A stretch of DNA of 31,928 bases, taken from NCBI GenBank assembly GCA_964478455.1, contig CAYZJD010000006.1, forward strand, positions 1-31,928. Reading direction: 5' to 3'. The notes below the pieces were generated by a model. The model ran no database searches, was not told the origin of the DNA, and was given only the letters and a program-made list of their open reading frames with translations. The position numbers and the translations under genes were made by a program. This DNA comes from CAYZJD01 sp964478455 (GTDB lineage Bacteria; Acidobacteriota; Terriglobia; Bryobacterales; Bryobacteraceae). This document shows, one piece after another, positions 1 to 7,455 of the stretch; positions within the stretch are counted from its first letter, which is position 1; each line of letters opens with the position of its first letter.

Positions 1-609
1 CGGCTGCTTCTCGTAGGCGCAGCGGTAGCAGTAAGCGTACGGGATGTGCGCCACGCCGGAGAGCAACGGGCCAAAGCCGCGGCGCTGCACGCTCTTGCTG
101 GCGGTGAGCGACAAAGCGCCGAGCGTGCGGCCGTGGAAGCCGCCGAGGAACGCGATGAACTTGTCCCGTCCGGTGTGATAGCGCGCCAGCTTGAGCGCGG
201 CCTCGACCGCCTCCGTGCCGGAATTGCCGAAGTAGACGCGCCGGGGGGCATCGCCCGGCGCGAGCGCCGCCAGCTTCTCGGCCAGTTCCACCATGTTCGG
301 GTAGTAGAAGTCCGTCCCGGACATGTGAATGAGCTTGTCGGCCTGGCGCCGGATGGCTTCGACGACTTTGGGATGGCAGTGGCCGGTGGCGACCACCGCA
401 ATGCCGGCGTTGAAATCGAGGAAGCGGTTGCCGTCCACGTCCTCGACAATGGCTCCTTCGCCGCGTTCGACGACCAGCGGGTAGCACCGGGTGTAAGACG
501 GCGACACGCTGCGGCGGTCCCGCTCGATGATTGCTTTGGCTCTCGGCCCAGGCAGGGGAGTCGAAATCACCGGCAGATCCGGACGAATTTCCGCCACGAT
601 TCCATTCAT
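1..609 (-). CDS. Class III PLP-dependent aminotransferase (acetylornithine/4-aminobutyrate type), 3' end outside window
   Basis: The first 203 residues are present; the frame is open to base 1, so the lysine that binds PLP lies outside. The translation has the N-terminal landmarks of the family: residues reading GNRFLDFNAGIAV, then ATGHCHPKVVEAI, then YFGNSGTEAVEAALKLAR and FHGRTLGALSLTASK. The later YAYCYRCAYE stretch matches the subgroup usually annotated as acetylornithine aminotransferase-family or 4-aminobutyrate transaminase, rather than classical ArgD. These enzymes move an amino group from an omega-amino acid to 2-oxoglutarate in the cytoplasm. The ATG start at 609 is supported by AAGGAGGG seven bases upstream. 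The gene lies 172 bp downstream of the DUF1080 gene on the same strand and may have its own promoter. The exact substrate cannot be told from this half. Confidence 0.9.
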   Translation of the reverse strand, partial: MNGIVAEIRPDLPVISTPLPGPRAKAIIERDRRSVSPSYTRCYPLVVERGEGAIVEDVDGNRFLDFNAGIAVVATGHCHPKVVEAIRRQADKLIHMSGTDFYYPNMVELAEKLAALAPGDAPRRVYFGNSGTEAVEAALKLARYHTGRDKFIAFLGGFHGRTLGALSLTASKSVQRRGFGPLLSGVAHIPYAYCYRCAYEKQP

Positions 610-781
610 ATCGCAACCCTCCTTAACGTGAGATCGGTGGATGGACAGAAGAGGGGCGGGAGCTCTCAATCGGAGCCGAAGAGGCCAGGACGTGCGACTG
701 CCGGCCGGACCGTCACGATTTCATTGTAATCGGAAAGAGACCCACTTTCCAGAGGTGTTTCTAGCGCCGCCCGGTGCCGCC

Positions 782-1909
782 TCACAGCCGCTTGATCCGG
801 ATGTGCTTGTATTCGATCCAATAACCCTGGCGGTGCGCCTGTAGCTCGATGTGGCCCTCGGCGAGGTACTCCAACCCGTTGTAGTCCATCACGTCTTCGC
901 CGTTGATCCGCACCAGGCAGCTCTTGCCTTCGACGAACAACTGCATCAGAAACCACTTCTCATCTTCGATCCGCGGGTAGTGTGCCCGCTTGTAGTGATA
1001 CAGCGAGCCGGTCGGATAGTGCGCCTCTTCCACGTTGTGCAACTGGATCTCGTTGTTTCGCCCCGCCAGACCCTTCCCCTCGCTCCGGAAGAGAATCCCG
1101 CCGTTGTGGGCCCGGCAGCCCCGGATATAGAGTTGCAGCTCGAAATCCCGGAACTTCTCTTTCGTCGCCAGGTGCCCCAGGCCGTCGGCGCGCAACAGGC
1201 CTCCCAGCGCCTCGAAGCGCGGCTCGGCTTCCGAGACGAACCACTTCGCGAGCTCAGCGGGCGATTCGTAAAGGGTTTCCCAGTGCTCCTTCGAAGGCAG
1301 CTCGCGAATCCTCAGATTGCGGTACCGGATCGGCGTGGATGCCGGGCCGATGCCGAGATAACCCCGCCGCAAACGGCGCCGCAGTTCCGGCTCGGACTCC
1401 ACGTTCACCTCCTGCACCAGCTCGCCGTTGGTCCACACCCTGAGCGCGGGCCAGTCCATAAGGATCCGGAAATCGTTCCATGTTCCGCCGCTCCGCACGT
1501 TCACCTTGCGCGGCGGAATCAGCGGAAACACCGCGCCCATCGACTCCGGTTTCGGCGTCTTGTCCGCCATGTGGAACACCTTGATGGCGAAGCCCGCCCA
1601 CCCTGGACGGCCGTGCTCGGGTGCATGGAGGTACAGGCACGAGTCCATCCAGCCCTCGATGAAAAACTCGCCGCGAAGCTCGAAGTTTTCGTACTCGCGC
1701 GCGGAGCGCAGCCACGTGGGCGAACTGGCGCTCTCGTGAACGCACAGCGCGCCGTTCTCCGCGTAGAACGCGGACTCGGGCCCTTGTTCGACGCTCCAGC
1801 CTTGAAGCGACTTGCCATCAAACAGGGAGACAAAACCCTCCTCGACATCCTGTGCGCGGGAGAGCACGGGCAGAAACGGAGTAAGCGTGAGAAACGCGCG
1901 GCGGTTCAT
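782..1909 (-). CDS. Exported protein with two DUF1080 (3-keto-disaccharide hydrolase-type) domains
   Basis: A 375-residue protein. The N-terminus MNRRAFLTLTPFLPVLSRA has the twin-arginine RRxFL pattern followed by a hydrophobic stretch, so Tat export is likely. Two concanavalin-like DUF1080 domains follow. The first begins FVSLFDGKSLQGWSVE (about residues 26-210). The second begins WETLYESPAELAKWFV (about 220-375) and includes GGILFRSEGKG and the metal or sugar-site-like stretch HNVEEAHYPTGSLYHY. DUF1080 proteins include 3-keto-glycoside hydrolases and are expanded in Acidobacteriota and Planctomycetes that degrade glycans. Two tandem copies in one chain is less common than one. The start is 13 bp after the stop of the upstream cation transporter gene, so co-transcription is likely although the functions do not obviously match. 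The ribosome binding site is weak. Substrate unknown. Confidence 0.85.
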   Translation of the reverse strand: MNRRAFLTLTPFLPVLSRAQDVEEGFVSLFDGKSLQGWSVEQGPESAFYAENGALCVHESASSPTWLRSAREYENFELRGEFFIEGWMDSCLYLHAPEHGRPGWAGFAIKVFHMADKTPKPESMGAVFPLIPPRKVNVRSGGTWNDFRILMDWPALRVWTNGELVQEVNVESEPELRRRLRRGYLGIGPASTPIRYRNLRIRELPSKEHWETLYESPAELAKWFVSEAEPRFEALGGLLRADGLGHLATKEKFRDFELQLYIRGCRAHNGGILFRSEGKGLAGRNNEIQLHNVEEAHYPTGSLYHYKRAHYPRIEDEKWFLMQLFVEGKSCLVRINGEDVMDYNGLEYLAEGHIELQAHRQGYWIEYKHIRIKRL

Positions 1910-1922
1910 GTCCGGCAGGATA

Positions 1923-2846
1923 TCAGACGCCGGCTTTCGAGGACGACTCGGACTGCAACGAGCAGCCGTTGAGGGAGATGGCGCAGTTCACGTGTTCGAA
2001 CTGCACGGTGGTGTGGTGAAGCTGAAACCTCTCGGCCAGCAGCTTGTTGAGGCGCTGCAAGATCGCGTCGCTCGCCGACGGCGGCATGTCCTCGATCAGC
2101 ACGTGGCAGCTCAGCGCGTGCCGGCTCGAACCGAGGCTCCAGATGTGCAGGTCGTGAACGTCGAGGACGCCCCCCACCTCTCGCATCGCGCAGCATACCG
2201 TCTGGAGCTTCAGGCCCTTCGGCAGTCCCTCCAGCAGGATGTTCAGCGCTTCCCGAATGATGCCCCACGCCGTCCAGATGATCAGGCCCGCGATCAGAGC
2301 GGAAAGCACAGGATCGATGCGCTGCCAGCCGGTGTAGCGGATGCCAATCGCGCCGCCGATGATCCCGATCGAACCGAGAGCGTCCCCAAGCATGTGAATG
2401 AAGGCGCTGCGGATGTTCAGATCGCGCGTCTGTTCTTTCCTGAGGCCCCACATGATGGACACGTTGACCGCGAGGCCAAGGGCCGCCACCACGAGCATCG
2501 TCGTTTCGTGGACCTGCCGCGGCCTCAGGAACCGATGGTAGCTCTCATAGAAGATGTAGCCGGAGAGGAGCAGCAGCGTGAGCGCGTTCACGAAGGCCGC
2601 CAGCACGCCCGCGCGATGGTAGCCGTAAGTCTTCACCTCGTCGGCCGGCTTCGCCTGGAGGTAAAAGCCGAACCAGACCAGCAGCAGCGCGAGCGCGTCC
2701 GTGAGGTTGTGGCCTGCGTCGGAGAGCAGTGCCAGGCTGTGCGCCTGGAGGCCGGCGATGAACTCCAGCACCACGAAGACAACCGTGGCGGCAAAGGAGA
2801 GCCGCAGAACTCTGCCGGTATGGCTGCTGTCGGCGTCGCTGTGCAC
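1923..2846 (-). CDS. Cation diffusion facilitator (CzcD/ZitB-type) heavy-metal efflux transporter
   Basis: A 307-residue inner-membrane protein with about six hydrophobic segments followed by a soluble C-terminal domain. It has both metal-site motifs of the Zn-CDF family: DAGHNLTD (H46, D50) in TM2 and HMLGD (H151, D155) in TM5. The cytoplasmic dimerisation domain contains VGGVLDVHDLHIWSLGSSRHALSCHV, the standard CzcD C-terminal signature. The family exports Zn2+, Cd2+ or Co2+ in exchange for protons. The GTG start at 2846 is preceded by GAGGAA six bases upstream, a good Shine-Dalgarno. The gene is divergent from the peroxiredoxin gene, with 69 bp between the starts, and is the likely head of an operon with the DUF1080 gene 13 bp downstream. 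No metal-responsive operator was recognised in the gap. Confidence 0.93.
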   Translation of the reverse strand: MHSDADSSHTGRVLRLSFAATVVFVVLEFIAGLQAHSLALLSDAGHNLTDALALLLVWFGFYLQAKPADEVKTYGYHRAGVLAAFVNALTLLLLSGYIFYESYHRFLRPRQVHETTMLVVAALGLAVNVSIMWGLRKEQTRDLNIRSAFIHMLGDALGSIGIIGGAIGIRYTGWQRIDPVLSALIAGLIIWTAWGIIREALNILLEGLPKGLKLQTVCCAMREVGGVLDVHDLHIWSLGSSRHALSCHVLIEDMPPSASDAILQRLNKLLAERFQLHHTTVQFEHVNCAISLNGCSLQSESSSKAGV

Positions 2847-2915
2847 CGCCGTTCCTCTCAGATACAGTGTAACGGAAGACGGCGCCGTTGACCCCGGCCG
2901 CCGCTGAAGTTACCC

Positions 2916-3359
2916 ATGATGGCCTGGTTCCTCTCGAAACCGCTGCCGGCCGGCGTTCCAGCGCCGGACTTCTCCCTTTCCGACGAGTCTGGACGGGAGG
3001 TGCGGCTCTCCTCCCTGCGCGGGCGCAACGTCGTCCTCGTCTTTTATCCCGGCGATGAGACGCCGGTGTGCCGCCGGCAACTCTGCGCATTCCGCGACCA
3101 TTGGTCCGCGCTCCAGGCAAGGGATGTGGCCGTGTTCGGCGTCAACCCCCAGAGCGCAGAGAGCCACGCCAGGTTCCGCTCCAAACACGCCTTCCCCTTC
3201 CCGCTTCTGGTGGACCGAGGCCGCCAGGTCGCAGCGCTTTATCACGCAAAGGGCCTGATCGTGAAGCGCACCGTCTACCTCATCGGCAAGGACGGCCGCA
3301 TCCGTTTCGCCCGCCGGGGCAACCCGCCGGTCGAAGAAGTGCTCGCCGCGGCGGAGTGA
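2916..3359 (+). CDS. Peroxiredoxin of the BCP/PrxQ type
   Basis: A 147-residue thioredoxin-fold peroxidase. The AhpC/TSA domain fills the protein: GVPAPDFSLSDESGREVRLS, then RGRNVVLVFYPGDETPVC carrying the peroxidatic Cys52. Cys57 follows five residues later, the position of the resolving cysteine in atypical two-cysteine BCP/PrxQ enzymes. FGVNPQSAESHARFRSKHAFPFPLL and KRTVYLIGKDGRIRF complete the fold. It reduces H2O2 and organic peroxides in the cytoplasm, using thioredoxin. There are two consecutive ATG codons at 2916 and 2919, and only a weak purine stretch lies upstream. It is divergent from the metal exporter and convergent with hicA, with 10 bp between stops. The length is normal for the family. 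Confidence 0.92.
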   Translation: MMAWFLSKPLPAGVPAPDFSLSDESGREVRLSSLRGRNVVLVFYPGDETPVCRRQLCAFRDHWSALQARDVAVFGVNPQSAESHARFRSKHAFPFPLLVDRGRQVAALYHAKGLIVKRTVYLIGKDGRIRFARRGNPPVEEVLAAAE

Positions 3360-3369
3360 GAGGTAGATA

Positions 3370-3582
3370 TCAGAGCAGCTCGCGGAATTCCTCGATCGTC
3401 AGGCCTGCATCCTTCACAATCCCGGCCATGGTGTATGCATTGACCGGATTGGCCCGGGGGATAGTGAGGATGCGGGTACCATCCGTCATTACAATGTGTT
3501 TCCCCTGTCGGACAATCCGGAACCCAGCTCTGATGAGGGCTTTGACCGCCTGCTGGTGGTACACCCCGGGCAGCTTCGGCAC
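3370..3582 (-). CDS. hicA: HicA-family mRNA interferase toxin
   Basis: A 70-residue protein of typical HicA size with the double-stranded-RNA-binding-like fold. It shows VKALIRAGFRIVRQGKHIVM, where His29 is the catalytic position of the family (usually G-S-H, here G-K-H), followed by a strand region and TMAGIVKDAGLTIEEFREL, the usual C-terminal helix. HicA cleaves mRNA and is neutralised by HicB. The start is GTG at 3582, only three bases after the hicB stop, with no good ribosome site of its own, so translation is probably coupled to hicB. The antitoxin-first order is the less common arrangement for hic loci but well known. It converges on the peroxiredoxin gene. Confidence 0.9.
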   Translation of the reverse strand: MPKLPGVYHQQAVKALIRAGFRIVRQGKHIVMTDGTRILTIPRANPVNAYTMAGIVKDAGLTIEEFRELL

Positions 3583-3585
3583 GGT

Positions 3586-3783
3586 CTAGACGGAGACCAG
3601 AACTTCCCGCACGTCCGCATCCCCGAGGGAGTCCTCGATAGCGGCGAGATACTCTTCAATCGCGCTCTGGATGTTGCGGAGGGCCTCCTCCTCTGTCTCA
3701 CCCTGAGACCAGCAGCCCGGCAGACCCGGACAACACACACTATAGCCCTCTTCGGTCTTCTTCAGGACGACCTTGTATTTCAC
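3586..3783 (-). CDS. hicB: HicB-like antitoxin, short form without DNA-binding tail
   Basis: A 65-residue partner of HicA. The sequence KYKVVLKKTEEGYSVCCPGL, followed by PGCWSQGETEEEALRNIQSAIEEYL, is the HicB partial RNase-H fold (strand, then PGLPGC loop, then helix). I place the start at the GTG at 3783 because GGAGGGAGG lies five bases upstream. Two upstream in-frame codons would give 73 or 98 residues but lack such a site, and the extra residues are not conserved-looking. The protein ends shortly after the helix with no ribbon-helix-helix or HTH domain, so if the operon is autoregulated it must be through another route or the complex itself. The 217 bp between this gene and the vapC stop holds no clear gene. 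Confidence 0.85.
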   Translation of the reverse strand: MKYKVVLKKTEEGYSVCCPGLPGCWSQGETEEEALRNIQSAIEEYLAAIEDSLGDADVREVLVSV

Positions 3784-4000
3784 CGCCGCCCTCCCTCCGC
3801 CATTCATTTCATTATTGCAGAGCCGCGGGTTGCGTCCGCCCCTCCCCGCTGCCATCCGCCACCTCCCGCTTGAACAGCCCACCGGATCGGACCAGCTGCC
3901 AGTCCACCTGCTTCAGACATCGGGCCGAGGCGAAGTATTCAACCGATTCCGCGACCGCAGCGAGCAACTACCCCTCATTCTGTATGGAGAGCAGCACCGC

Positions 4001-4405
4001 TCAGCCGAGGGGCTCGAAGCACGCCACGAGGATCTGGGGCAGCCTGAGGAAGTGCCGGTCGGTGGTGACCAGTGTGAGACCGTGCTGCATGGCCGTGGCG
4101 GCGATCCAGAGGTCATTCGTGGGTATCGGAGTGCCGGCGGTTCGCAGATAGAACAGGATCTCCGCGTAATGAAGAGACGTCTCCTCCGTAATGTCTAGAA
4201 CCGTGACGCGAGGTGACTCGAGAAACGAGCGAAGCAACTGCTCGTTCTCGCGTCTTAGTCTCCCCCGGCGGAACCCGGCCCGCAGCTCACCTAGGATGAC
4301 CGGGCTGACATGAATCTCATTGGCGCGCTGGACCGTTTCTTTGACCTCGTCATGGCCGCGGAGGAAGGCAGAATACGCCGACGTGTCGAGCAGGGTCCGG
4401 CTCAT
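4001..4405 (-). CDS. vapC: VapC-type PIN-domain ribonuclease toxin
   Basis: A 134-residue PIN-domain protein with the full acidic set: D7 in LLDTSAYS, E40 in VILGELRAGF, D98 in IPTNDLWIAATAM and D116 in LVTTDRHF. These side chains bind the Mg2+ or Mn2+ used to cut RNA, typically tRNA or rRNA in VapC enzymes. The length is normal. The ATG start at 4405 overlaps the antitoxin stop as ATGA, the usual sign of a coupled antitoxin-toxin pair. With all catalytic residues present, it should be an active toxin. It lies next to hicBA, so two different type II modules are adjacent and on the same strand. Confidence 0.93.
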   Translation of the reverse strand: MSRTLLDTSAYSAFLRGHDEVKETVQRANEIHVSPVILGELRAGFRRGRLRRENEQLLRSFLESPRVTVLDITEETSLHYAEILFYLRTAGTPIPTNDLWIAATAMQHGLTLVTTDRHFLRLPQILVACFEPLG

Positions 4406-4662
4406 TTCCAGAGTTCCGGATCGATTTTGCGCTGCGCGGCAAGCGCCTTCTCGAATTCCGCGGCCTGCTTCCTGGACCAGCGGCCGGCGAGGTGATCGAG
4501 GTCATGGTATAGCGGCCTGCGCTTCGCTTGAGCGGCGCCGCCCAGATGCTCCTCCAGCAGGCGGATCACGGTCTTGCTCAGGCTGGCCCGGTCCGCCTCC
4601 GCCCGGCGCCGGATGGCGCGGGCAAGCTCCGGAGGAAGCTTCCTCAAAGTGACGGCCTTCAC
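4402..4662 (-). CDS. vapB: VapB/FitA-type ribbon-helix-helix antitoxin
   Basis: An 86-residue protein from the GTG at 4662. The first 40 residues, KAVTLRKLPPELARAIRRRA and the following SLSKTVIRLLEEHL, form a ribbon-helix-helix of the Arc/FitA kind that binds operator DNA as a dimer. The remaining part, through WSRKQAAEFEKALAAQRKID, is the charged tail that would wrap the toxin. An alternative TTG at 4701 would add 13 residues that do not look conserved and would abut the stop of the upstream hydrolase gene. Neither start has a good Shine-Dalgarno, so the start is uncertain. It overlaps vapC by four bases. Autoregulation through the RHH domain is the family norm. Confidence 0.85.
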   Translation of the reverse strand: MKAVTLRKLPPELARAIRRRAEADRASLSKTVIRLLEEHLGGAAQAKRRPLYHDLDHLAGRWSRKQAAEFEKALAAQRKIDPELWK

Positions 4663-4701
4663 AGTGCGGAGTGTAGCATAATTTGCATCAGACTGCTGCA
4701 A

Positions 4702-5970
4702 TCAGTGATGCACCGGCTCCCGCTTCAGCCATCTCTCGAAGAATCCTTGCCAGGCCGGGTCGATTGCCGGGCCGTTCGGCTTGTGGCCGTCGGTGGTCAG
4801 CGCAAACTCGATCCGTTCCGGCACGCCCAGCAGCCGGTACACCTCCTTGGCCCGGTTGAAGTAGCCCCAGCTCTGCAAATCGTCCGAGTCCCCGCCGCAG
4901 TCCTCGCAATCGCCGCGGCCGCCGATCAGCAGGAACGCCCGCGGCGCAACCAGCGCCATCAGCTCGTGGTGGTCGTGCTCGAAGCCCGGGCGCTTCGGGT
5001 CGGGATTGAGCATGCTGAGCACCGTGTGTTCCGGAGTCGGGATCTTCGGGAACGGCCGCAGCCAGTCCAGATACCACGGGTCGTACCAGTTGGTGCCCCC
5101 ATTGATGGCAATGTGCGGGTCCAGGGCCACCGTCGCCTGGAACTCCGGCGCGAACGCGGCCACGTACACGGCCGCCTTGGCCCCCAGCGAGAACCCGATG
5201 AAACCCAGCCGCCGCCGGTCCACCTGCTTCAGACTCCTCAGGTACTCCGCCTCGCGCCGCGCGTCGTGGACCATCTTCGCGATCGGCAGCCAGTGGCCGA
5301 ACCGCTCGTACAGCTTCTCCGGCGCGCCCTTCCGCGCAGTGGTCCCGTCGCGATAGTTGCGGATGAACGACCAGCCGGTGAGCACCACGTAGCCGCGCTC
5401 AGCGAGCCACGCGCCCCAGTACTGCTCCGGCGCGGTGTAATCGGGCGTGCTCGAAGTCCAGCAGATGATGGCAGGAAACGGTCCCGGCCCCTGGTCCTTC
5501 GGAAGAAGCAGCAGGTGCGGCTGCCAGAAGTCGATCTCCATCGGCAGCTCGAGATGGATGCGCGTGTAGCGCTCCTTCTCTTGCGTGTCGAGAACGCGCG
5601 CCTTGCGGATGTCCCCGAACCAGCGCCGGTCCTCTTTCGCCGGCTCCAGCTTGCCGAACATCGTCATCCAGCGCCTCGCGATTCCCGGGCGCCGCTTCTT
5701 GTGCCAGTCGCGCGGCGAGCGCAGGCCCTCGACGAGCGACGGGATGAGCTCGCGCTCCGCGCCCGGCTCCGGCGCAGGACTTTCCTCTGAGGTGACCCTG
5801 TGCTGATTCAGACGCTGCGACGGATCGGAGACCTGCTCCGGCGCCGCGCCGAGCAGCGCGCCGGCGAACAACAGAAACGCAATTATTAGTGGCGCAGGCG
5901 CTTTCGCCTGCGTCTTGGCAGGCTGAAGGCCTGCCCCACCCAACGTCCGGCCATCTGCAAAACTCGACAC
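4702..5970 (-). CDS. Secreted alpha/beta hydrolase of the dienelactone hydrolase/acetylxylan esterase group
   Basis: A 422-residue hydrolase if read from the GTG at 5970. The nucleophile is Ser261 in GFIGFSLGAKAAVYV. His396 in TTDGHKPNG is the likely catalytic histidine, and the acidic residue is probably in the Asp/Glu-rich stretch at 352-364. A hydrophobic segment at residues 27-43 (PLIIAFLLFAGALLGAA) looks like a signal peptide, so export is likely. Residues about 10-27 before it are encoded by a REP-like palindromic repeat, and no ATG, GTG or well-placed start lies between the repeat and the signal peptide. The GTG overlaps the stop of the upstream gene (TAGTG), which supports coupling. 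Homologues act on acetylated or methylated plant polysaccharides; the substrate here is not known. Confidence 0.82.
   Translation of the reverse strand: MSSFADGRTLGGAGLQPAKTQAKAPAPLIIAFLLFAGALLGAAPEQVSDPSQRLNQHRVTSEESPAPEPGAERELIPSLVEGLRSPRDWHKKRRPGIARRWMTMFGKLEPAKEDRRWFGDIRKARVLDTQEKERYTRIHLELPMEIDFWQPHLLLLPKDQGPGPFPAIICWTSSTPDYTAPEQYWGAWLAERGYVVLTGWSFIRNYRDGTTARKGAPEKLYERFGHWLPIAKMVHDARREAEYLRSLKQVDRRRLGFIGFSLGAKAAVYVAAFAPEFQATVALDPHIAINGGTNWYDPWYLDWLRPFPKIPTPEHTVLSMLNPDPKRPGFEHDHHELMALVAPRAFLLIGGRGDCEDCGGDSDDLQSWGYFNRAKEVYRLLGVPERIEFALTTDGHKPNGPAIDPAWQGFFERWLKREPVHH
5889..5942. repeat. REP-like double palindrome inside a coding sequence
   Basis: Two short hairpins stand side by side. The first is CGCAGGCG-CTTT-CGCCTGCG (5893-5912), with 8-bp arms. 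The second is GGCAGGC-TGAAG-GCCTGCC (5917-5935), with 7-bp arms. The block GTGGGGCAGGCCTTCAGCC read on the minus strand resembles a dispersed intergenic element I associate with Solibacter-like genomes; that is memory, not a search. Only one copy was noticed in this window. It lies in frame in the 5' part of the hydrolase gene. Confidence 0.75.
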
Positions 5971-7379
5971 TATGTGGTGGCTCCCTGGGCGCAGACCACC
6001 GGAAGCCCCGAGGCCTCCCAGGCGGCGATCCCGCCCACCAGGTCCGAGAGCGTACCAATCCCTGTGCGTTCAAGCAAGCTGGCCGCAATCGACGACCGGT
6101 AGCCGCTCTGGCAGTGAACCACGATCGCCCGGTTCCGCGGCGCCTCGCCGAGCCGCTCCGGCAGGTGATTCAGCGGGATGTGCAGGCTGCCTTCGATTCG
6201 CTTAGCCTGATACTCGCGTGGCGAGCGCACGTCGAGTACGACCGGAGGATCGGAGGAGGCAAGCTGCTCCGCCAGCGCCGGCGCCGTCACGCGCTCGACT
6301 CGCCGCAGCAGATCGGGGCGCCCGTCGAACTTGAGCATGCCCCCGTGCAAGTAGCCGGCCACGTTCTCATAGCCGATCCGCCCCAGGCGGATCGCCGCCT
6401 CCAGCTCGTGCCCCGGGTCGGCGATGATGGCGATCGGCTTGGCCGGGTCCAGCAGCGTCCCCGCCCACGTGGCGTACTGGCCGCCGAGCCCGATGTTTAC
6501 GCTTCCGGCCAGGTGCGCTCCGGCAAAGTCCGGCGGGTTGCGGACGTCCAGCAGTTCCCCGCCGGAGTCCCGCAGCCGCAGCACGTCGTCGAGTGTGAGT
6601 GGCTTCAATACGCGCTGAAGGGTCTTCTCCAGCGTCGGGCGTTCCTTGGTGTTCAGCACCGCATCATAGGTGAAGTAGGCGGGCGCATCCGGCTGGTCGG
6701 CGACCACCAGGCGGACAAACTCCTCCCGGCTCATCGGCTGAAGCGCATAGTTGTAGCGCCGCTGGATGCCGATGGTCGAAACGGTCTCCTTACCCAGGCT
6801 TTTCCCGCACATGCTGCCAGCGCCGTGCCCCGGGTAGACGAGCACGTCGTCTGGAAGCCCCAGCAGCTTCTCCCGCGAGTCATAGAGAAAGCTGCCGAGC
6901 TGCTCCACGGTCCACCCGAGCGACCCGTGCAGGTCCGGCCGCCCGACGTCGCCGATGAACAGCGTGTCGCCGGTCAGCACGGCGTACGGATTCTTCCGGT
7001 CCTTGGCGAGGTCGTGCACCAGGATGCAGATCGATTCGGGCGAGTGGCCGGGCGTCTCGAGCGCCGTCAGGCGAACCTGACCCAGGTCCAGGCTATCGCC
7101 GTCCCGAAGCGGCCGGAAGGCGTACTCGGCCCGGGCGCGAGCGCCGAGGCAGATCTCCGCACCCGCGCGGTCGCGCAGTTCCAGGTGCCCGGCGACGAAG
7201 TCAGCGTGAAAGTGTGTCAGGAAGACGCAGCGGATGGAGAACCCGTTGGCCGCCGCGTCCTCCAGGTACTGATCGACGTCCCGCTGTGGATCCACTACCG
7301 CCGCATCGCCCGCCTCCTCGTCCGCGATCAGATAGGATGCGTGCGCGAGACAACCCAGGTAGTACTGCTTCAGGAACAT
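5970..7379 (-). CDS. CstB-like persulfide dioxygenase-rhodanese fusion (MBL fold plus two rhodanese domains)
   Basis: A 469-residue, three-domain cytoplasmic protein. Residues 1-250 form a metallo-beta-lactamase domain with THFHADFVAGH (H56, H58, D60), PGHSPES (H112), TGDTLFIGDVGRPD and YPGHGAGSMCGK, the pattern of iron-dependent ETHE1-type persulfide dioxygenases. Residues about 260-355 are a rhodanese domain with Asp321 at the position of the active-site cysteine, so it is probably non-catalytic. Residues 365-465 are a second rhodanese with a true loop, VVHCQSGYRSS (Cys423). This order matches CstB/PRF proteins that oxidise persulfide to sulfite and join it to sulfane sulfur as thiosulfate. 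The ATG at 7379 has AAGGAGC five bases upstream. It lies between iolB (76 bp upstream) and the hydrolase (1-bp overlap). No csoR/cstR regulator is present in the window. Confidence 0.9.
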   Translation of the reverse strand: MFLKQYYLGCLAHASYLIADEEAGDAAVVDPQRDVDQYLEDAAANGFSIRCVFLTHFHADFVAGHLELRDRAGAEICLGARARAEYAFRPLRDGDSLDLGQVRLTALETPGHSPESICILVHDLAKDRKNPYAVLTGDTLFIGDVGRPDLHGSLGWTVEQLGSFLYDSREKLLGLPDDVLVYPGHGAGSMCGKSLGKETVSTIGIQRRYNYALQPMSREEFVRLVVADQPDAPAYFTYDAVLNTKERPTLEKTLQRVLKPLTLDDVLRLRDSGGELLDVRNPPDFAGAHLAGSVNIGLGGQYATWAGTLLDPAKPIAIIADPGHELEAAIRLGRIGYENVAGYLHGGMLKFDGRPDLLRRVERVTAPALAEQLASSDPPVVLDVRSPREYQAKRIEGSLHIPLNHLPERLGEAPRNRAIVVHCQSGYRSSIAASLLERTGIGTLSDLVGGIAAWEASGLPVVCAQGATT

Positions 7380-7455
7380 ACAAGCTCCTTTCCCAGTAAG
7401 GAACTGGCGCTCGGGCCTACGGGGCCCTGGTCCCCGACCAGACCGGAGTCTTATC

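Noticed and set aside
723..728. TACAAT on the minus strand as a -10 for the aminotransferase gene
   Set aside because: The matching -35 position (TGGAAA) is poor and the site is about 115 bp upstream; not enough to call.
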